Assembly (NCBI GenBank): GCA_903903765.1
Contig: CAIVAH010000089.1
Location: 1 to 6,834 of the forward strand
DNA from: an uncultured Methylococcaceae bacterium
Lineage (GTDB): Bacteria > Pseudomonadota > Gammaproteobacteria > Methylococcales > Methylomonadaceae
Length of the DNA stretch: 6,834 nt
Direction of reading: 5' to 3'
The translations under genes and the position numbers were made by a program. Under the pieces are notes generated by a model that ran no database searches, was not told where the DNA came from, and saw only the letters and a program-made list of their open reading frames with translations. Of this stretch, positions 1-6,441 are shown one piece after another (the stretch's first letter is position 1; every line of letters starts with the position of its first letter).

Positions 1-548
1 CTAACAGCAAGGGTAATAGCTAAATAATAGCGTTTATGCTTTCGAGATAAGAAATACAAAGCAAAAAACATAAAGCCCACGGAGCAATGCCCGCAGGGGA
101 AAGATTTGTCGGGCGTATGACCTATCTTAAGAGGTGGCGTGTAGTTAAATTGCCCACCAAACTCTGTAATGTGCACGGGTCTTGCGCGTCCCCAGTTATC
201 TTTAAACACCAGATTAACTATTAACCCCGGGCCTATTAAGATAACTAATAACAAAAAAGCTAAAGCTCTGCGTGCTGTTTTTAACTTAGGTAGCACGTAG
301 CTTAAGCCAAACGCGAACAACAGACCGATGCTAATAATCCTGATAAAAGCATCTGCATAATCAAATAAATACCGCCATAACCACCAGTCTTTCAAGGGCC
401 AACTGCTATCAGATTCACTAGAACGATAGAATAAGGCTGAGACCTGTTGGTCAAAGTCAGTTATCCAAAAAATGGGTGTGGAGATAACAACCATAAATGC
501 TAGTATGCTTAATTCACGCCAGCGTAGTGTAAATTTATTATAGCTCAT
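1..548 (-). CDS. PAP2-family membrane phosphatase, C-terminus off the left edge
   Basis: Translating the minus strand from the ATG at 548-546 gives 182 residues without a stop. Membrane segments are visible around residues 13-30, 68-87 and 95-115. The PAP2 signature is clear: K116-x6-R123-P124 (KDNWGRARP) is motif 1, and SFPCGHCSVGF (P151, C152, G153, H154) is motif 2, followed by another hydrophobic segment. Motif 3 (SR-x5-H-x3-D, with the nucleophilic histidine) would lie outside the window. Motif 2 has Cys where the canonical motif has Ser (PSGH). The family dephosphorylates lipid phosphates or diphosphates (undecaprenyl-PP, lipid A, PgpB-type substrates) at the outer face of the inner membrane. 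The start ATG overlaps the TGA of the upstream GT39 gene, with no strong Shine-Dalgarno, so translational coupling is likely. The family is sure. The substrate is inference; the GT39 partner suggests lipid A or polyprenyl-linked glycans. Confidence 0.88.
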   Translation of the reverse strand, partial: MSYNKFTLRWRELSILAFMVVISTPIFWITDFDQQVSALFYRSSESDSSWPLKDWWLWRYLFDYADAFIRIISIGLLFAFGLSYVLPKLKTARRALAFLLLVILIGPGLIVNLVFKDNWGRARPVHITEFGGQFNYTPPLKIGHTPDKSFPCGHCSVGFMFFALYFLSRKHKRYYLAITLAV

Positions 549-2083
549 TCGATATTATTTTCTGTTTGTAAAGATGCGGCTTTAGCTGGCCATGACTTAA
601 GGCCTTCAGCTAAATATAAGCCGTACTTTTTATTATTGTCTGTAGGATCATGGATTTCACTGATTTTTTCAATGTTGTTAAAAATGTCTGTCAGTTCTTT
701 GGGTAAGGTTTGGCTCGCTTTATCAGTAATGATTAAAGCCGTTTTGCCAATGTATTTAGTCGGTCCTGGCCATATCTCGTATTGAGAATATACGCCGCCT
801 TTATTTTCATATCGATAAATTTGTGGGTGCTCCGGTAGATAGAAAGCTAATTGACTTGCTAGGTACCGATGTCCAATAGTTAAAATAAAATCTGCTTTAC
901 TTTCAGTTAATAAACGCTGACGTTCTTTAGTAATGTGGTTGACAAATTCTTGAGTATTTCTAAAGCGATAAGTTGGGTCGATGGCGGTGTTTTGTAGCTT
1001 AAAAAATTGAATTAATAACGGCAGGCTATAGGTTAAAATTACCATGAAATAACCTATCATTAATCCGTATTTGATGGTTTTTTGCCATTGTCCTTTTTGC
1101 CACTGGGCGCTTAATAACATAATGCCAGTAAAATAAAATGGCATAGGCCAGTTGCCTTGGGTCTTTTGGAAAAAATTTATCACAATAAAACCTATTAATA
1201 AAATAGGGCCCATCCAAACTAAAAATTGTTCTTGAGCAGATAAGTGCTTAAGTTTCAGGGTAAGTTTAAAGCTATTTATAGTGATTAAAGTAGCGATAAT
1301 GGGTGTAAGCAGTAATAATTGATAGAGTAAAACGGTATAGGATTGTTCTAGTTTTTTAAGTAAACTAATTTGTTCTTGTGTGGAAAAGTGGCCTTTGCTG
1401 TGGTTATACATCACCCAATCATGGTTTTGATTCCACAATAAAATTGGAATCATACACAGAACAATGGGTGTTAAATAAATAAAAAATTCTTTTTTAAATA
1501 AAGGATAGCGTTGCTTATCCATTAAAAGATAGCCTATTAACATTAACGGAATTAGTAAAGCAACTTGTTTACTGAGTAATGCAGCACCTGTTGCCATGCC
1601 CGCCCATAACCAATCCAGTAGATTTCTTTTAAATAAGGCCTGTTGAAGAAAGTAAATACTCATTATCCAAAAGCAATATAGCGGTGGATCAATGGTCATT
1701 ATAAAATTGGCAATTAAATTAGCGGGTGTTGCTAAGATCATTAATAAGGCTAAAGCTGCCGTTTGGGCGTTGTAGATGGCTTTAGTGGTCGCATAGAAAT
1801 AAGCTAAAAAAATAGTTCCAAGCACAACCGTAGGTAAACGTACTATAGCGACTGAGTTGCCACCTAACTCAGTAAATAAACGTATTAACCATGCCACCAT
1901 TGGGGGCTTACTGTAATAACACCAATCCAATTGACGTGACCAATCCCAGTAATAAGTTTCATCACCTATCAAATCTAATTGATTGATAAAAAGATAGCTG
2001 CCGCGTATAGCAAAGAGGCAAGCGCATAGTAACAGCAGATGTTTATTGATAAATTGGCTTATTTTTATAATAGACGGGTACAT
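545..2083 (-). CDS. GT39 (ArnT/PMT-like) polytopic membrane glycosyltransferase
   Basis: A 512-residue protein with about a dozen hydrophobic segments and a soluble C-terminal region from about residue 385, the usual layout of family 39 transferases. These move a sugar from a polyprenyl-phosphate carrier to lipid A, protein or another envelope acceptor on the periplasmic side. The first periplasmic loop holds the family's acidic pair D41-E42 (IGDETYYWDWSR) and then YYSKPPMVAW with K59-P60-P61. A second conserved acidic site is D132 in TIDPP, and K172 lies in LLSKQ. The tail contains SQYEIWPGP, a pattern I associate with ArnT-like proteins that end in a periplasmic domain. The ATG at 2083 is the only sensible start before the first membrane segment (about residues 14-34), but its upstream bases (CAATCTCC) give almost no Shine-Dalgarno. 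It overlaps the PAP2 gene by 4 bases, so both probably form one operon. The exact sugar and acceptor cannot be read from the sequence. It is not specific enough to name arnT. Confidence 0.88.
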   Translation of the reverse strand: MYPSIIKISQFINKHLLLLCACLFAIRGSYLFINQLDLIGDETYYWDWSRQLDWCYYSKPPMVAWLIRLFTELGGNSVAIVRLPTVVLGTIFLAYFYATTKAIYNAQTAALALLMILATPANLIANFIMTIDPPLYCFWIMSIYFLQQALFKRNLLDWLWAGMATGAALLSKQVALLIPLMLIGYLLMDKQRYPLFKKEFFIYLTPIVLCMIPILLWNQNHDWVMYNHSKGHFSTQEQISLLKKLEQSYTVLLYQLLLLTPIIATLITINSFKLTLKLKHLSAQEQFLVWMGPILLIGFIVINFFQKTQGNWPMPFYFTGIMLLSAQWQKGQWQKTIKYGLMIGYFMVILTYSLPLLIQFFKLQNTAIDPTYRFRNTQEFVNHITKERQRLLTESKADFILTIGHRYLASQLAFYLPEHPQIYRYENKGGVYSQYEIWPGPTKYIGKTALIITDKASQTLPKELTDIFNNIEKISEIHDPTDNNKKYGLYLAEGLKSWPAKAASLQTENNIE

Positions 2084-2114
2084 GGAGATTGAGCTTTAGG
2101 TATACTTTATTTAT

Positions 2115-2120
2115 ATTGTA
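2115..2120 (-). promoter_or_regulatory. Possible -10 box for the GT39-PAP2 operon
   Basis: On the minus strand this reads TACAAT, one mismatch from TATAAT, about 32 bases upstream of the GT39 start codon. The best -35 candidate (ATGGCA, 19 bases further up) is weak. It sits inside a TTGTACAA palindrome (2117-2124). The call rests on position and hexamer likeness only. A promoter is needed somewhere in this 200-bp divergent spacer because the next gene runs the other way. Confidence 0.25.
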
Positions 2121-2200
2121 CAAGTTATTTTAAGGTTAATGCCATTTCTTGCTATTACGGCTCTTGTGTACAGATAAGTTTTATTTTTCTTTAACTTGCA

Positions 2201-2229
2201 TTGATTTACGGCACTTTTAACCTTATGCT
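2201..2229 (+). promoter_or_regulatory. Sigma70-like promoter for batD-trmN6
   Basis: TTGATT (2201-2206) and TATGCT (2224-2229) are separated by exactly 17 bases. Each hexamer matches the consensus at four of six positions, including the most conserved ones (TTGA; TA...T). Transcription would start near 2236, giving a leader of about 48 bases before the batD ATG. The spacer 2084-2283 otherwise shows no gene or strong hairpin, and it must carry both divergent promoters. Confidence 0.45.
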
Positions 2230-2283
2230 TTGTCAAAAGTTGCTTTACCCCATGCCTCAATAATTTAACGATTAGAAATCATC

Positions 2284-4011
2284 ATGACTATTAAACAATT
2301 CTTTAAATCTGATATTCAGATTAGCTTAATTAATTTTTTGGTTTTATTGCTGATATTTATGTGGGGGATTCAGTTTTGTAATGCGGCTGAAATAAGAGTG
2401 TCAGTAGATCGTAACCCAGTGAGTTTAGATGATTCTTTTCAGATAATATTTACAGCCTTGCAAGCACCTGATGATGATCCGGACTTTGCCCCTTTAGAAA
2501 AAGATTTTATCGTTATCAATCAAGGTAACAGTACAAGTTCATCTTGGGTAAATGGTAAGTCGACTAAAGTTGTGCAATGGATCTTAAATGTTATGGCTAA
2601 GCAGGTGGGCAGTTTAATAATTCCACCTATTAAGTTTGGTAAGGATGTTAGTTTATCTGCAACTATTTTGGTGACGGATAAAACTTCTAAAAAGTTAGTG
2701 GATGCCGGCGAAGATTTATTTATTGATGTGGAAGTAAGCTCCGAGAATCCCTATGTACAGTCGCAAGTTTTTTATACGATGCGTTTATATACTAAAGTAA
2801 ATATTTCACAAGCTCGACTCAATGAGCCTGAATTATCCGATGCAGTGATTGAGCGCTTGGGTGAAGATAGTAATTATAACACCCAAGTGAATGGCGTAGA
2901 TTATTCTGTAACTGAACGCAAATATGCTTTTTTCCCTCAAAAAAGTGGCAAATTAGCCATTAAACCTTTGGTTTTAACGGCGGAAATATTAGGAAATAAT
3001 ACCCAGGGGTTTAATCCGTTTTTTAACTCTCAAATGGGTAAAACTAAACGTGTTGAGTCAAGGTCAATTACTTTAGATGTAAAACCAGTGCCGACAGAAT
3101 TTAAAGCTGCGCATTGGTTATCTGCCGACCAATTAGTTTTAAAACAAGATTGGTCTGGAGATATTTCGAAGTTAAAGGCAGGTGAGCCTATTACTAGAAC
3201 TTTAAGCTTAATGGCTAAAGGTACAACCGTTGGACAACTACCGGAATTAAATACGACCGAGACAACTGATACATTAAAGGCGTATCCCGATCAGCCTGTG
3301 TTACAAGAACAGAAGAAAGTAGATGGCCTGATTGCTTTTAGAGAAGAAAAGATTGCTTTGATTCCGTCAAAAGCGGGGACATATCAACTGCCAGCGATTG
3401 AGGTTCCTTGGTTTAATACTCAAACACAGGCAGTAGAGATTGCAAAAATTCCTGAAGTGACTTTAACCACTGTTGCCGCAGCAAATCAAATGGAACCTGA
3501 AGTTACTCCATTACCTGCGCTCGCAACGCCGGTTGTGCCAGTAGAAACTTTAAAAACTGATAATGCGACTTTACATAGTCATGAAGAAACTAATGTTTGG
3601 TTATGGGTTTCAGTGTTTTTAGCTGTGGGTTGGTCAGTAACGTTGGTATTGTTTTTAAGAAAACGGAAGTCTGATTTAGAAATTGTATTTGAAGATGAAT
3701 CTGAAATATCCCTAAAAGTAGCACTTAAAGATTTAAAGCAAGCATGTGTTAATAATGATGTGACTGCCGCTAAAAATGCTTTATTGGTATGGGGAAAACA
3801 AAAGTTTGACAGTAATAATTTGGGTGCAATTGCTGGGTTTTGTGATGCACGATTAAGAGATGAAATTTTATTGTTGAACCAAACTATTTATGGTAAACAA
3901 ACTGCAAATTGGGAAGGTAAAAAATTGTTTCAGGCCTTTACTGAACATAAAGCTAGAAGCGCCATCAAGGAAACGGTAGATAACAGTTTAGAGCCGTTAT
4001 TTAAATTATAG
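2284..4011 (+). CDS. batD: BatD family protein (oxygen/aerotolerance protein), periplasmic with membrane anchor
   Basis: The 575-residue product has the BatD architecture. There is an N-terminal signal segment (about residues 13-34, cleavage near CNAA/EI). A long periplasmic region of beta-rich repeats opens with AEIRVSVDRNPVSLDDSF, the typical BatD start. One transmembrane helix lies at about 438-460 (VWLWVSVFLAVGWSVTLVLF), followed by the basic stop RKRKSD. A cytoplasmic tail of about 110 residues contains KDLKQACVNNDVTAAKNALL and a WGKQKF segment typical of gammaproteobacterial BatD. Bat proteins (BatA/B with VWA domains, BatC with TPRs, BatD) work in the envelope and were linked to oxygen tolerance in Bacteroides; their molecular function is not settled. 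BatD normally closes a moxR-DUF58-batA-batB-batC-batD cluster, but here the upstream neighbour is divergent and unrelated. The Shine-Dalgarno is weak (TTAGAAATCATC before ATG). The stop is 24 bases before trmN6, so the two are probably co-transcribed. Confidence 0.88.
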   Translation: MTIKQFFKSDIQISLINFLVLLLIFMWGIQFCNAAEIRVSVDRNPVSLDDSFQIIFTALQAPDDDPDFAPLEKDFIVINQGNSTSSSWVNGKSTKVVQWILNVMAKQVGSLIIPPIKFGKDVSLSATILVTDKTSKKLVDAGEDLFIDVEVSSENPYVQSQVFYTMRLYTKVNISQARLNEPELSDAVIERLGEDSNYNTQVNGVDYSVTERKYAFFPQKSGKLAIKPLVLTAEILGNNTQGFNPFFNSQMGKTKRVESRSITLDVKPVPTEFKAAHWLSADQLVLKQDWSGDISKLKAGEPITRTLSLMAKGTTVGQLPELNTTETTDTLKAYPDQPVLQEQKKVDGLIAFREEKIALIPSKAGTYQLPAIEVPWFNTQTQAVEIAKIPEVTLTTVAAANQMEPEVTPLPALATPVVPVETLKTDNATLHSHEETNVWLWVSVFLAVGWSVTLVLFLRKRKSDLEIVFEDESEISLKVALKDLKQACVNNDVTAAKNALLVWGKQKFDSNNLGAIAGFCDARLRDEILLLNQTIYGKQTANWEGKKLFQAFTEHKARSAIKETVDNSLEPLFKL

Positions 4012-4025
4012 GTCTCCATTTAGCT

Positions 4026-4029
4026 GAGG
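4026..4029 (+). promoter_or_regulatory. Ribosome binding site fixing the GTG start of trmN6
   Basis: GAGG lies 6 bases before the GTG at 4036, and an in-frame TAA (4033-4035) directly precedes that GTG. The reading frame therefore cannot begin further upstream. The encoded N-terminus (SEFRFQQFSV) fits the family, so GTG is the start rather than a later ATG. Confidence 0.7.
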
Positions 4030-4035
4030 TTTTAA

Positions 4036-4749
4036 GTGTCTGAATTTCGCTTTCAGCAGTTTTCGGTGATTCAAGAAAACGCAGCGATGAAAGTGTGTAC
4101 TGATGCGTTACTTTTTGGTGCTATGGCCCCTATTAAGCCAAGTGATAGTGTGTTAGATATTGGTGCCGGAACCGGTTTGTTGGCGTTAATAGCTTGTCAG
4201 TTAGGTGCTAAGCGCGTCACTGCAGTTGAGTTAACGTTGTCAGCTTATCAAGAAGCCTCTTTAAATTTTAAAAACAGTCCTTGGGTAGATCAGCTAACTA
4301 TTATTCATCAAGATATTCAAACCTTTGCCCTAAATTTAAATATTCAATATGATTTAATTATCTGTAACCCCCCTTTTTTTGCTGATCATACTAAAGCTGA
4401 TAATGAGTTAAGAAATACCGCTAGACACACGGATCAATTACCTTTTGAAGAGTTAATAGCTAGTGTGGATAGTTTGCTATCTGAGTCTGGAAATTTTTAT
4501 GTTTTGCTGCCTGTGCACGTAATAGAGAGCTTTAAGCAAATGGCGTTAAGTAATGGTTTGCATTTAAATCGGCAAGTAGGTTTTAGAGGTTATTCCCATA
4601 AGGAAGCGAAAGTGAGCGCTTTAACATTTAGTCGGCAAACTGACGTTTTTTATAAAGCATCACACACCATTTACCAAGCAGAACGTATTTATTCGCAGGC
4701 GAGTGAAAAGTACTTATCAGCTTTTTTGTTGCGGTTTGCAGCTAAGTGA
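4036..4749 (+). CDS. trmN6: tRNA1(Val) (adenine(37)-N6)-methyltransferase
   Basis: A 237-residue class I SAM-dependent methyltransferase, close to the usual length of about 245 for TrmN6 (YfiC). These enzymes put an N6-methyl group on A37, next to the anticodon of tRNA1(Val). The N-terminal FRFQQFSVIQENAAMKVCTD is the characteristic opening of this family. The SAM-binding motif I is V39-L-D-I-G-A-G-T-G47, followed by the acidic end of strand beta2 (VTAVEL). The catalytic N6-adenine motif is N111-P-P-F114 (IICNPPFF), with the ARHT segment shortly after, as expected. The C-terminal half has the family's strand pattern (FYVLLPV, KVSALTFSR). The gene starts with GTG and probably shares the batD transcript. 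I see no functional link to BatD. No convincing terminator hairpin follows it. No defect is visible. Confidence 0.93.
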   Translation: MSEFRFQQFSVIQENAAMKVCTDALLFGAMAPIKPSDSVLDIGAGTGLLALIACQLGAKRVTAVELTLSAYQEASLNFKNSPWVDQLTIIHQDIQTFALNLNIQYDLIICNPPFFADHTKADNELRNTARHTDQLPFEELIASVDSLLSESGNFYVLLPVHVIESFKQMALSNGLHLNRQVGFRGYSHKEAKVSALTFSRQTDVFYKASHTIYQAERIYSQASEKYLSAFLLRFAAK

Positions 4750-4810
4750 TGTTGATGATTAAACTATCTAGATCTATGTGTGTTGACGTAGTTGATGACA
4801 ACCCATATGC

Positions 4811-4954
4811 TCAATTAGTTTCAATTAATGGATCTAATTCTGTTATTTGAACTTCATAACTACCAGTACCTTCTAGGCGATTAACTCTATCATTTTCTAT
4901 GAGTAAGGTCGCGACGCAAGTCATATCCGTTGTTTCTAACTTAGCGACACTACT
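4811..4954 (-). pseudogene. Possible decayed C-terminal fragment of an unknown gene
   Basis: On the minus strand, an open frame after an in-frame TAA (4957-4955) reads SSVAKLETTDMTCVATLLIE, then NDRVNRLEGTGSYEVQITEL, and ends ...IETN with TGA at 4813-4811. The composition is protein-like: alternating hydrophobic strands, an acidic amphipathic tail, and no low-complexity A/T codon runs. If it began at the ATG at 4924-4922 it would be a 37-residue peptide, but no ribosome binding site precedes that ATG. I therefore read it as a remnant whose upstream part has been lost or frameshifted. I do not recognise the family. It could also be chance, since a frame of this length is not rare. Confidence 0.3.
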
Positions 4955-5273
4955 TTAAAGTAACGCAACGAATGTCTCTTAAGACTATTTTGATTTAAAG
5001 CATTTGGAAAGGTTTGCTTGTTGTATTAGGCAAATATGAGGCCATATATCGGCGGTTGTCGACCTATTAAGCAGTTTAAGTAAAAAACTTAAGTTAATAT
5101 ATTTTAAATGTTGAGGAGTGTTTGTTGTTTTTAGTGCCTGATATGCTTGTTTTTGGGTTTTTTTTTGATGTTTAACGTTTAAAAGTTCTGCACAATTATA
5201 ATGATTCGTCATGTTTAATGTCTTGATTTTAAAATATTAACAGATAGAATTAAAGTCCCTAGATTTTGGTTTG

Positions 5274-5289
5274 AATCAAAAATTTGATT
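5274..5289. repeat. 16-bp inverted repeat upstream of the secreted-protein gene
   Basis: AATCAAA and TTTGATT are perfect inverted arms of 7 bases separated by AA, about 90 bases upstream of the ATG at 5380. The position would suit an operator, but in such AT-rich DNA a repeat like this can arise by chance. No regulator is encoded next to it. Confidence 0.3.
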
Positions 5290-5379
5290 TATTTTGTACA
5301 TTCCAAAATGTGGGAAAAAAATTAAGACTAATATTAATTTTGATATTGGTGTTTTAATTTTTAATTTTAAGGAAACTTA

Positions 5380-5832
5380 ATGTCTATTCGTAAAACATTA
5401 ATTGCAATTATTTCAATGACTGCATTGACAAACGCATTTGCTGATAGTGATCGTAATGAATGTACACCTAAAATCACTTCAACTACAATTTCAATGCTTA
5501 ATGCCCAAGGAACACCTCCAAATCCAGCAAATTTAAGTTGGATAATTAGTGGTAGTTGTCTTGAGGAAGTAACTAACGTTTCATTAGCTAAAGATAATGG
5601 TAATGGCTTCGAAAATATTCCTTTCACTGCAACTACCAACATCGATCTTAAGACATCTTTGATTGTACCTATCGTTTCTAGAGGTGGTTTTAACAATTTA
5701 CCAAACTTAGGCATTGGTATTGGTCAATACTTAATTCAAGTTAAACGTTGCAAAAATGTTGCTACTGGCGATAAATGCACAACATTTGACGAAAAATATG
5801 TATTTGATGCAGGTGGAGCTTTACCGTTGTAA
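5380..5832 (+). CDS. Small secreted protein of unknown function, possible IPT/TIG-like fold
   Basis: A 150-residue protein preceded by a good ribosome binding site (AAGGAAA, 5369-5375) four bases before ATG. Residues 1-21 form a clear Sec signal peptide (basic SIRK, hydrophobic IAIISMTAL, cleavage near AFA/DS), leaving about 129 mature residues with four cysteines (28, 60, 124, 133) that could form two disulfides. I do not recognise a named family. The pattern NLSWIISGSC, then TSLIVPIV, then GIGQYLIQVKRC resembles IPT/TIG-type beta-sandwich units, which run roughly LTITGxxF...V...LP.G..G.Y.L.V; this is a pattern judgement only. It stands alone: a long AT-rich leader precedes it and a strong terminator follows. 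An export to periplasm, surface or medium is likely. Its role is unknown. Confidence 0.75.
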   Translation: MSIRKTLIAIISMTALTNAFADSDRNECTPKITSTTISMLNAQGTPPNPANLSWIISGSCLEEVTNVSLAKDNGNGFENIPFTATTNIDLKTSLIVPIVSRGGFNNLPNLGIGIGQYLIQVKRCKNVATGDKCTTFDEKYVFDAGGALPL

Positions 5833-5848
5833 TTTAAAACGGAAAATT

Positions 5849-5876
5849 AAGCCTCCTCAATATTTTGGGGAGGCTT
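5849..5876. terminator. Bidirectional rho-independent terminator between convergent genes
   Basis: A 12-bp stem (5849-5860 with 5865-5876: AAGCCTCCTCAA / TTGGGGAGGCTT) closes a TATT loop. All pairs are Watson-Crick except one T-G wobble. It lies between the stop of the secreted-protein gene (5832) and the stop of the lipoprotein gene (5888). On the minus strand the stem is followed by TTAATTTTCCGTTTT, a fair U-rich tract. On the plus strand the tail ATTGTTG is weaker. A smaller hairpin (CCGTT 5824-5828 / AACGG 5838-5842) overlaps the end of the upstream gene. Confidence 0.8.
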
Positions 5877-5887
5877 ATTGTTGAATC

Positions 5888-6283
5888 TTATCTGAGAACT
5901 TTGTGTCCGCGACCACTCATACAGTTGTTGTAAGCGCTTTTAAATTTATCTTCAGCGCCTAGACCTTTGTAAGCTCCACCACCAAGCCCACCGACTGCAG
6001 CACCTAAAGCAGCCCCCGTACCTGCACTACCTGTAATGGCACCTAATAGTGCCCCTCCAGCTGCACCAGCTAAAGCCCCAGTGCCTGCGCCAATGGCTGT
6101 TTCAGCGGCTGTGCCACCTGATGCTTGAGCGGCTAATTGTTTGCACTCTGCCATATCTTGATTAATTCTAAATGCGTTAGGGTCGTTGTAAGTATCTACT
6201 GTGGGTGTCCAACCACCTTGGCTAGCGCAGGCGGTTAATAAAATGCTACCGATTAGAACACTACTACTTGTTAATTTTTTCAT
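5888..6283 (-). CDS. Glycine-zipper outer-membrane lipoprotein
   Basis: The 131-residue product begins with a lipoprotein signal peptide: MKKLTSSSVLIGSILLTAC with lipobox L16-T-A-C19. Ala at +2 predicts export to the outer membrane. After a polar stretch (about 20-60) comes a Gly/Ala-rich hydrophobic block (about 62-106: GAGTGALAGAAGGALLGAI and onward) with the repeated small-residue spacing of glycine-zipper domains, which form tightly packed transmembrane hairpins. A short polar C-terminus follows. C47 and C121 flank the zipper and could form a disulfide. Such proteins are common, often of unknown role, and are related in pattern to SlyB/OmpA-like glycine-zipper lipoproteins. The ribosome binding site is modest (ACAGG, 8 bases before ATG). 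A TATAAT box sits about 40 bases upstream. GC is higher than in its neighbours, which the Gly/Ala codons explain. The gene ends towards the shared terminator. Confidence 0.85.
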   Translation of the reverse strand: MKKLTSSSVLIGSILLTACASQGGWTPTVDTYNDPNAFRINQDMAECKQLAAQASGGTAAETAIGAGTGALAGAAGGALLGAITGSAGTGAALGAAVGGLGGGAYKGLGAEDKFKSAYNNCMSGRGHKVLR

Positions 6284-6323
6284 GTTGAATACCTGTGAAA
6301 GTTAATGAAGAGCCAAAGCCCGT

Positions 6324-6329
6324 ATTATA
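6324..6329 (-). promoter_or_regulatory. Candidate -10 box of the glycine-zipper lipoprotein gene
   Basis: On the minus strand this reads TATAAT exactly, which would give a leader of about 30 bases before the ATG at 6283. No good -35 hexamer lies 16-18 bases further upstream. The box overlaps the stop codon of the permease remnant (6327-6325). Confidence 0.35.
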
Positions 6330-6441
6330 AGTCTCTTAAGACGCGTAGCGGTGGTTTATTAATGACCTGTTTCACACCTAAAAGTCCAACTAGACTTACA
6401 AAAATACCCCCCATGCAAGGAATCAGGATTATAGATAGGCT
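6325..6441 (-). pseudogene. C-terminal remnant of an FtsX/YbbP-like ABC transporter permease
   Basis: In a minus-strand frame different from that of the kinase gene, the sequence reads about SLSIILIPCMGGIFVSLVGL, then LGVKQVINKPPLRVLRDL, and ends with TAA at 6327-6325. A hydrophobic helix followed by a short linker and P-P-L-R-V-L-R is the usual last segment of FtsX-domain permeases such as YbbP (helix, G.LG.r.v, PPL.vLR, stop). The rest of the permease is missing. Upstream, the frame runs into kinase coding sequence and meets a stop near 6480. The true left border of the remnant is therefore somewhere around 6400-6430, and the first residues given may be chance read-through. The match is from memory of the family, not a search. 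Confidence 0.5.

Larger units (their letters stand above)
4750..5379. other. 630-bp gap without an intact gene
   Basis: No frame here gives a convincing complete protein. The left part (4811-4954) carries a coherent minus-strand reading frame that may be the tail of a decayed gene and is listed separately. The middle (4985-5212) has only a low-quality 75-codon frame with no ribosome binding site. The right part (about 5213-5379) is very AT-rich and presumably holds the promoter of the secreted-protein gene at 5380, but I could not pick a clear -35/-10 pair. Small perfect palindromes occur at 4951-4962 (TACTTTAAAGTA) and 5086-5095 (AACTTAAGTT), and an inverted repeat lies at 5274-5289. No tRNA, IS end or riboswitch was recognised. 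Confidence 0.6.

Noticed and set aside
1026..1217. 63-codon minus-strand frame
   Set aside because: It lies wholly inside the GT39 gene in another frame, and its product has no coherent pattern.
4951..4962. Perfect palindrome TACTTTAAAGTA as an operator
   Set aside because: It is not close to any gene start and is made mostly of A/T, so nothing beyond symmetry supports it.
4974..4985. 12-bp direct repeat GTCTCTTAAGAC, also at 6331-6342
   Set aside because: About one such 12-base match is expected by chance in a window this size. The second copy is explained as coding for VLRD in the permease remnant, and no longer homology surrounds either copy.
4985..5212. 75-codon minus-strand frame
   Set aside because: No ribosome binding site before its ATG, Lys/Thr/Gln-rich composition typical of AT-rich noncoding DNA, and no recognisable motif. 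I could not exclude a small gene, but nothing supports one.
5367..5714. 115-codon minus-strand frame opposite the secreted-protein gene
   Set aside because: It is the antisense shadow of a gene with a clear signal peptide, ribosome binding site and terminator, and has no features of its own.
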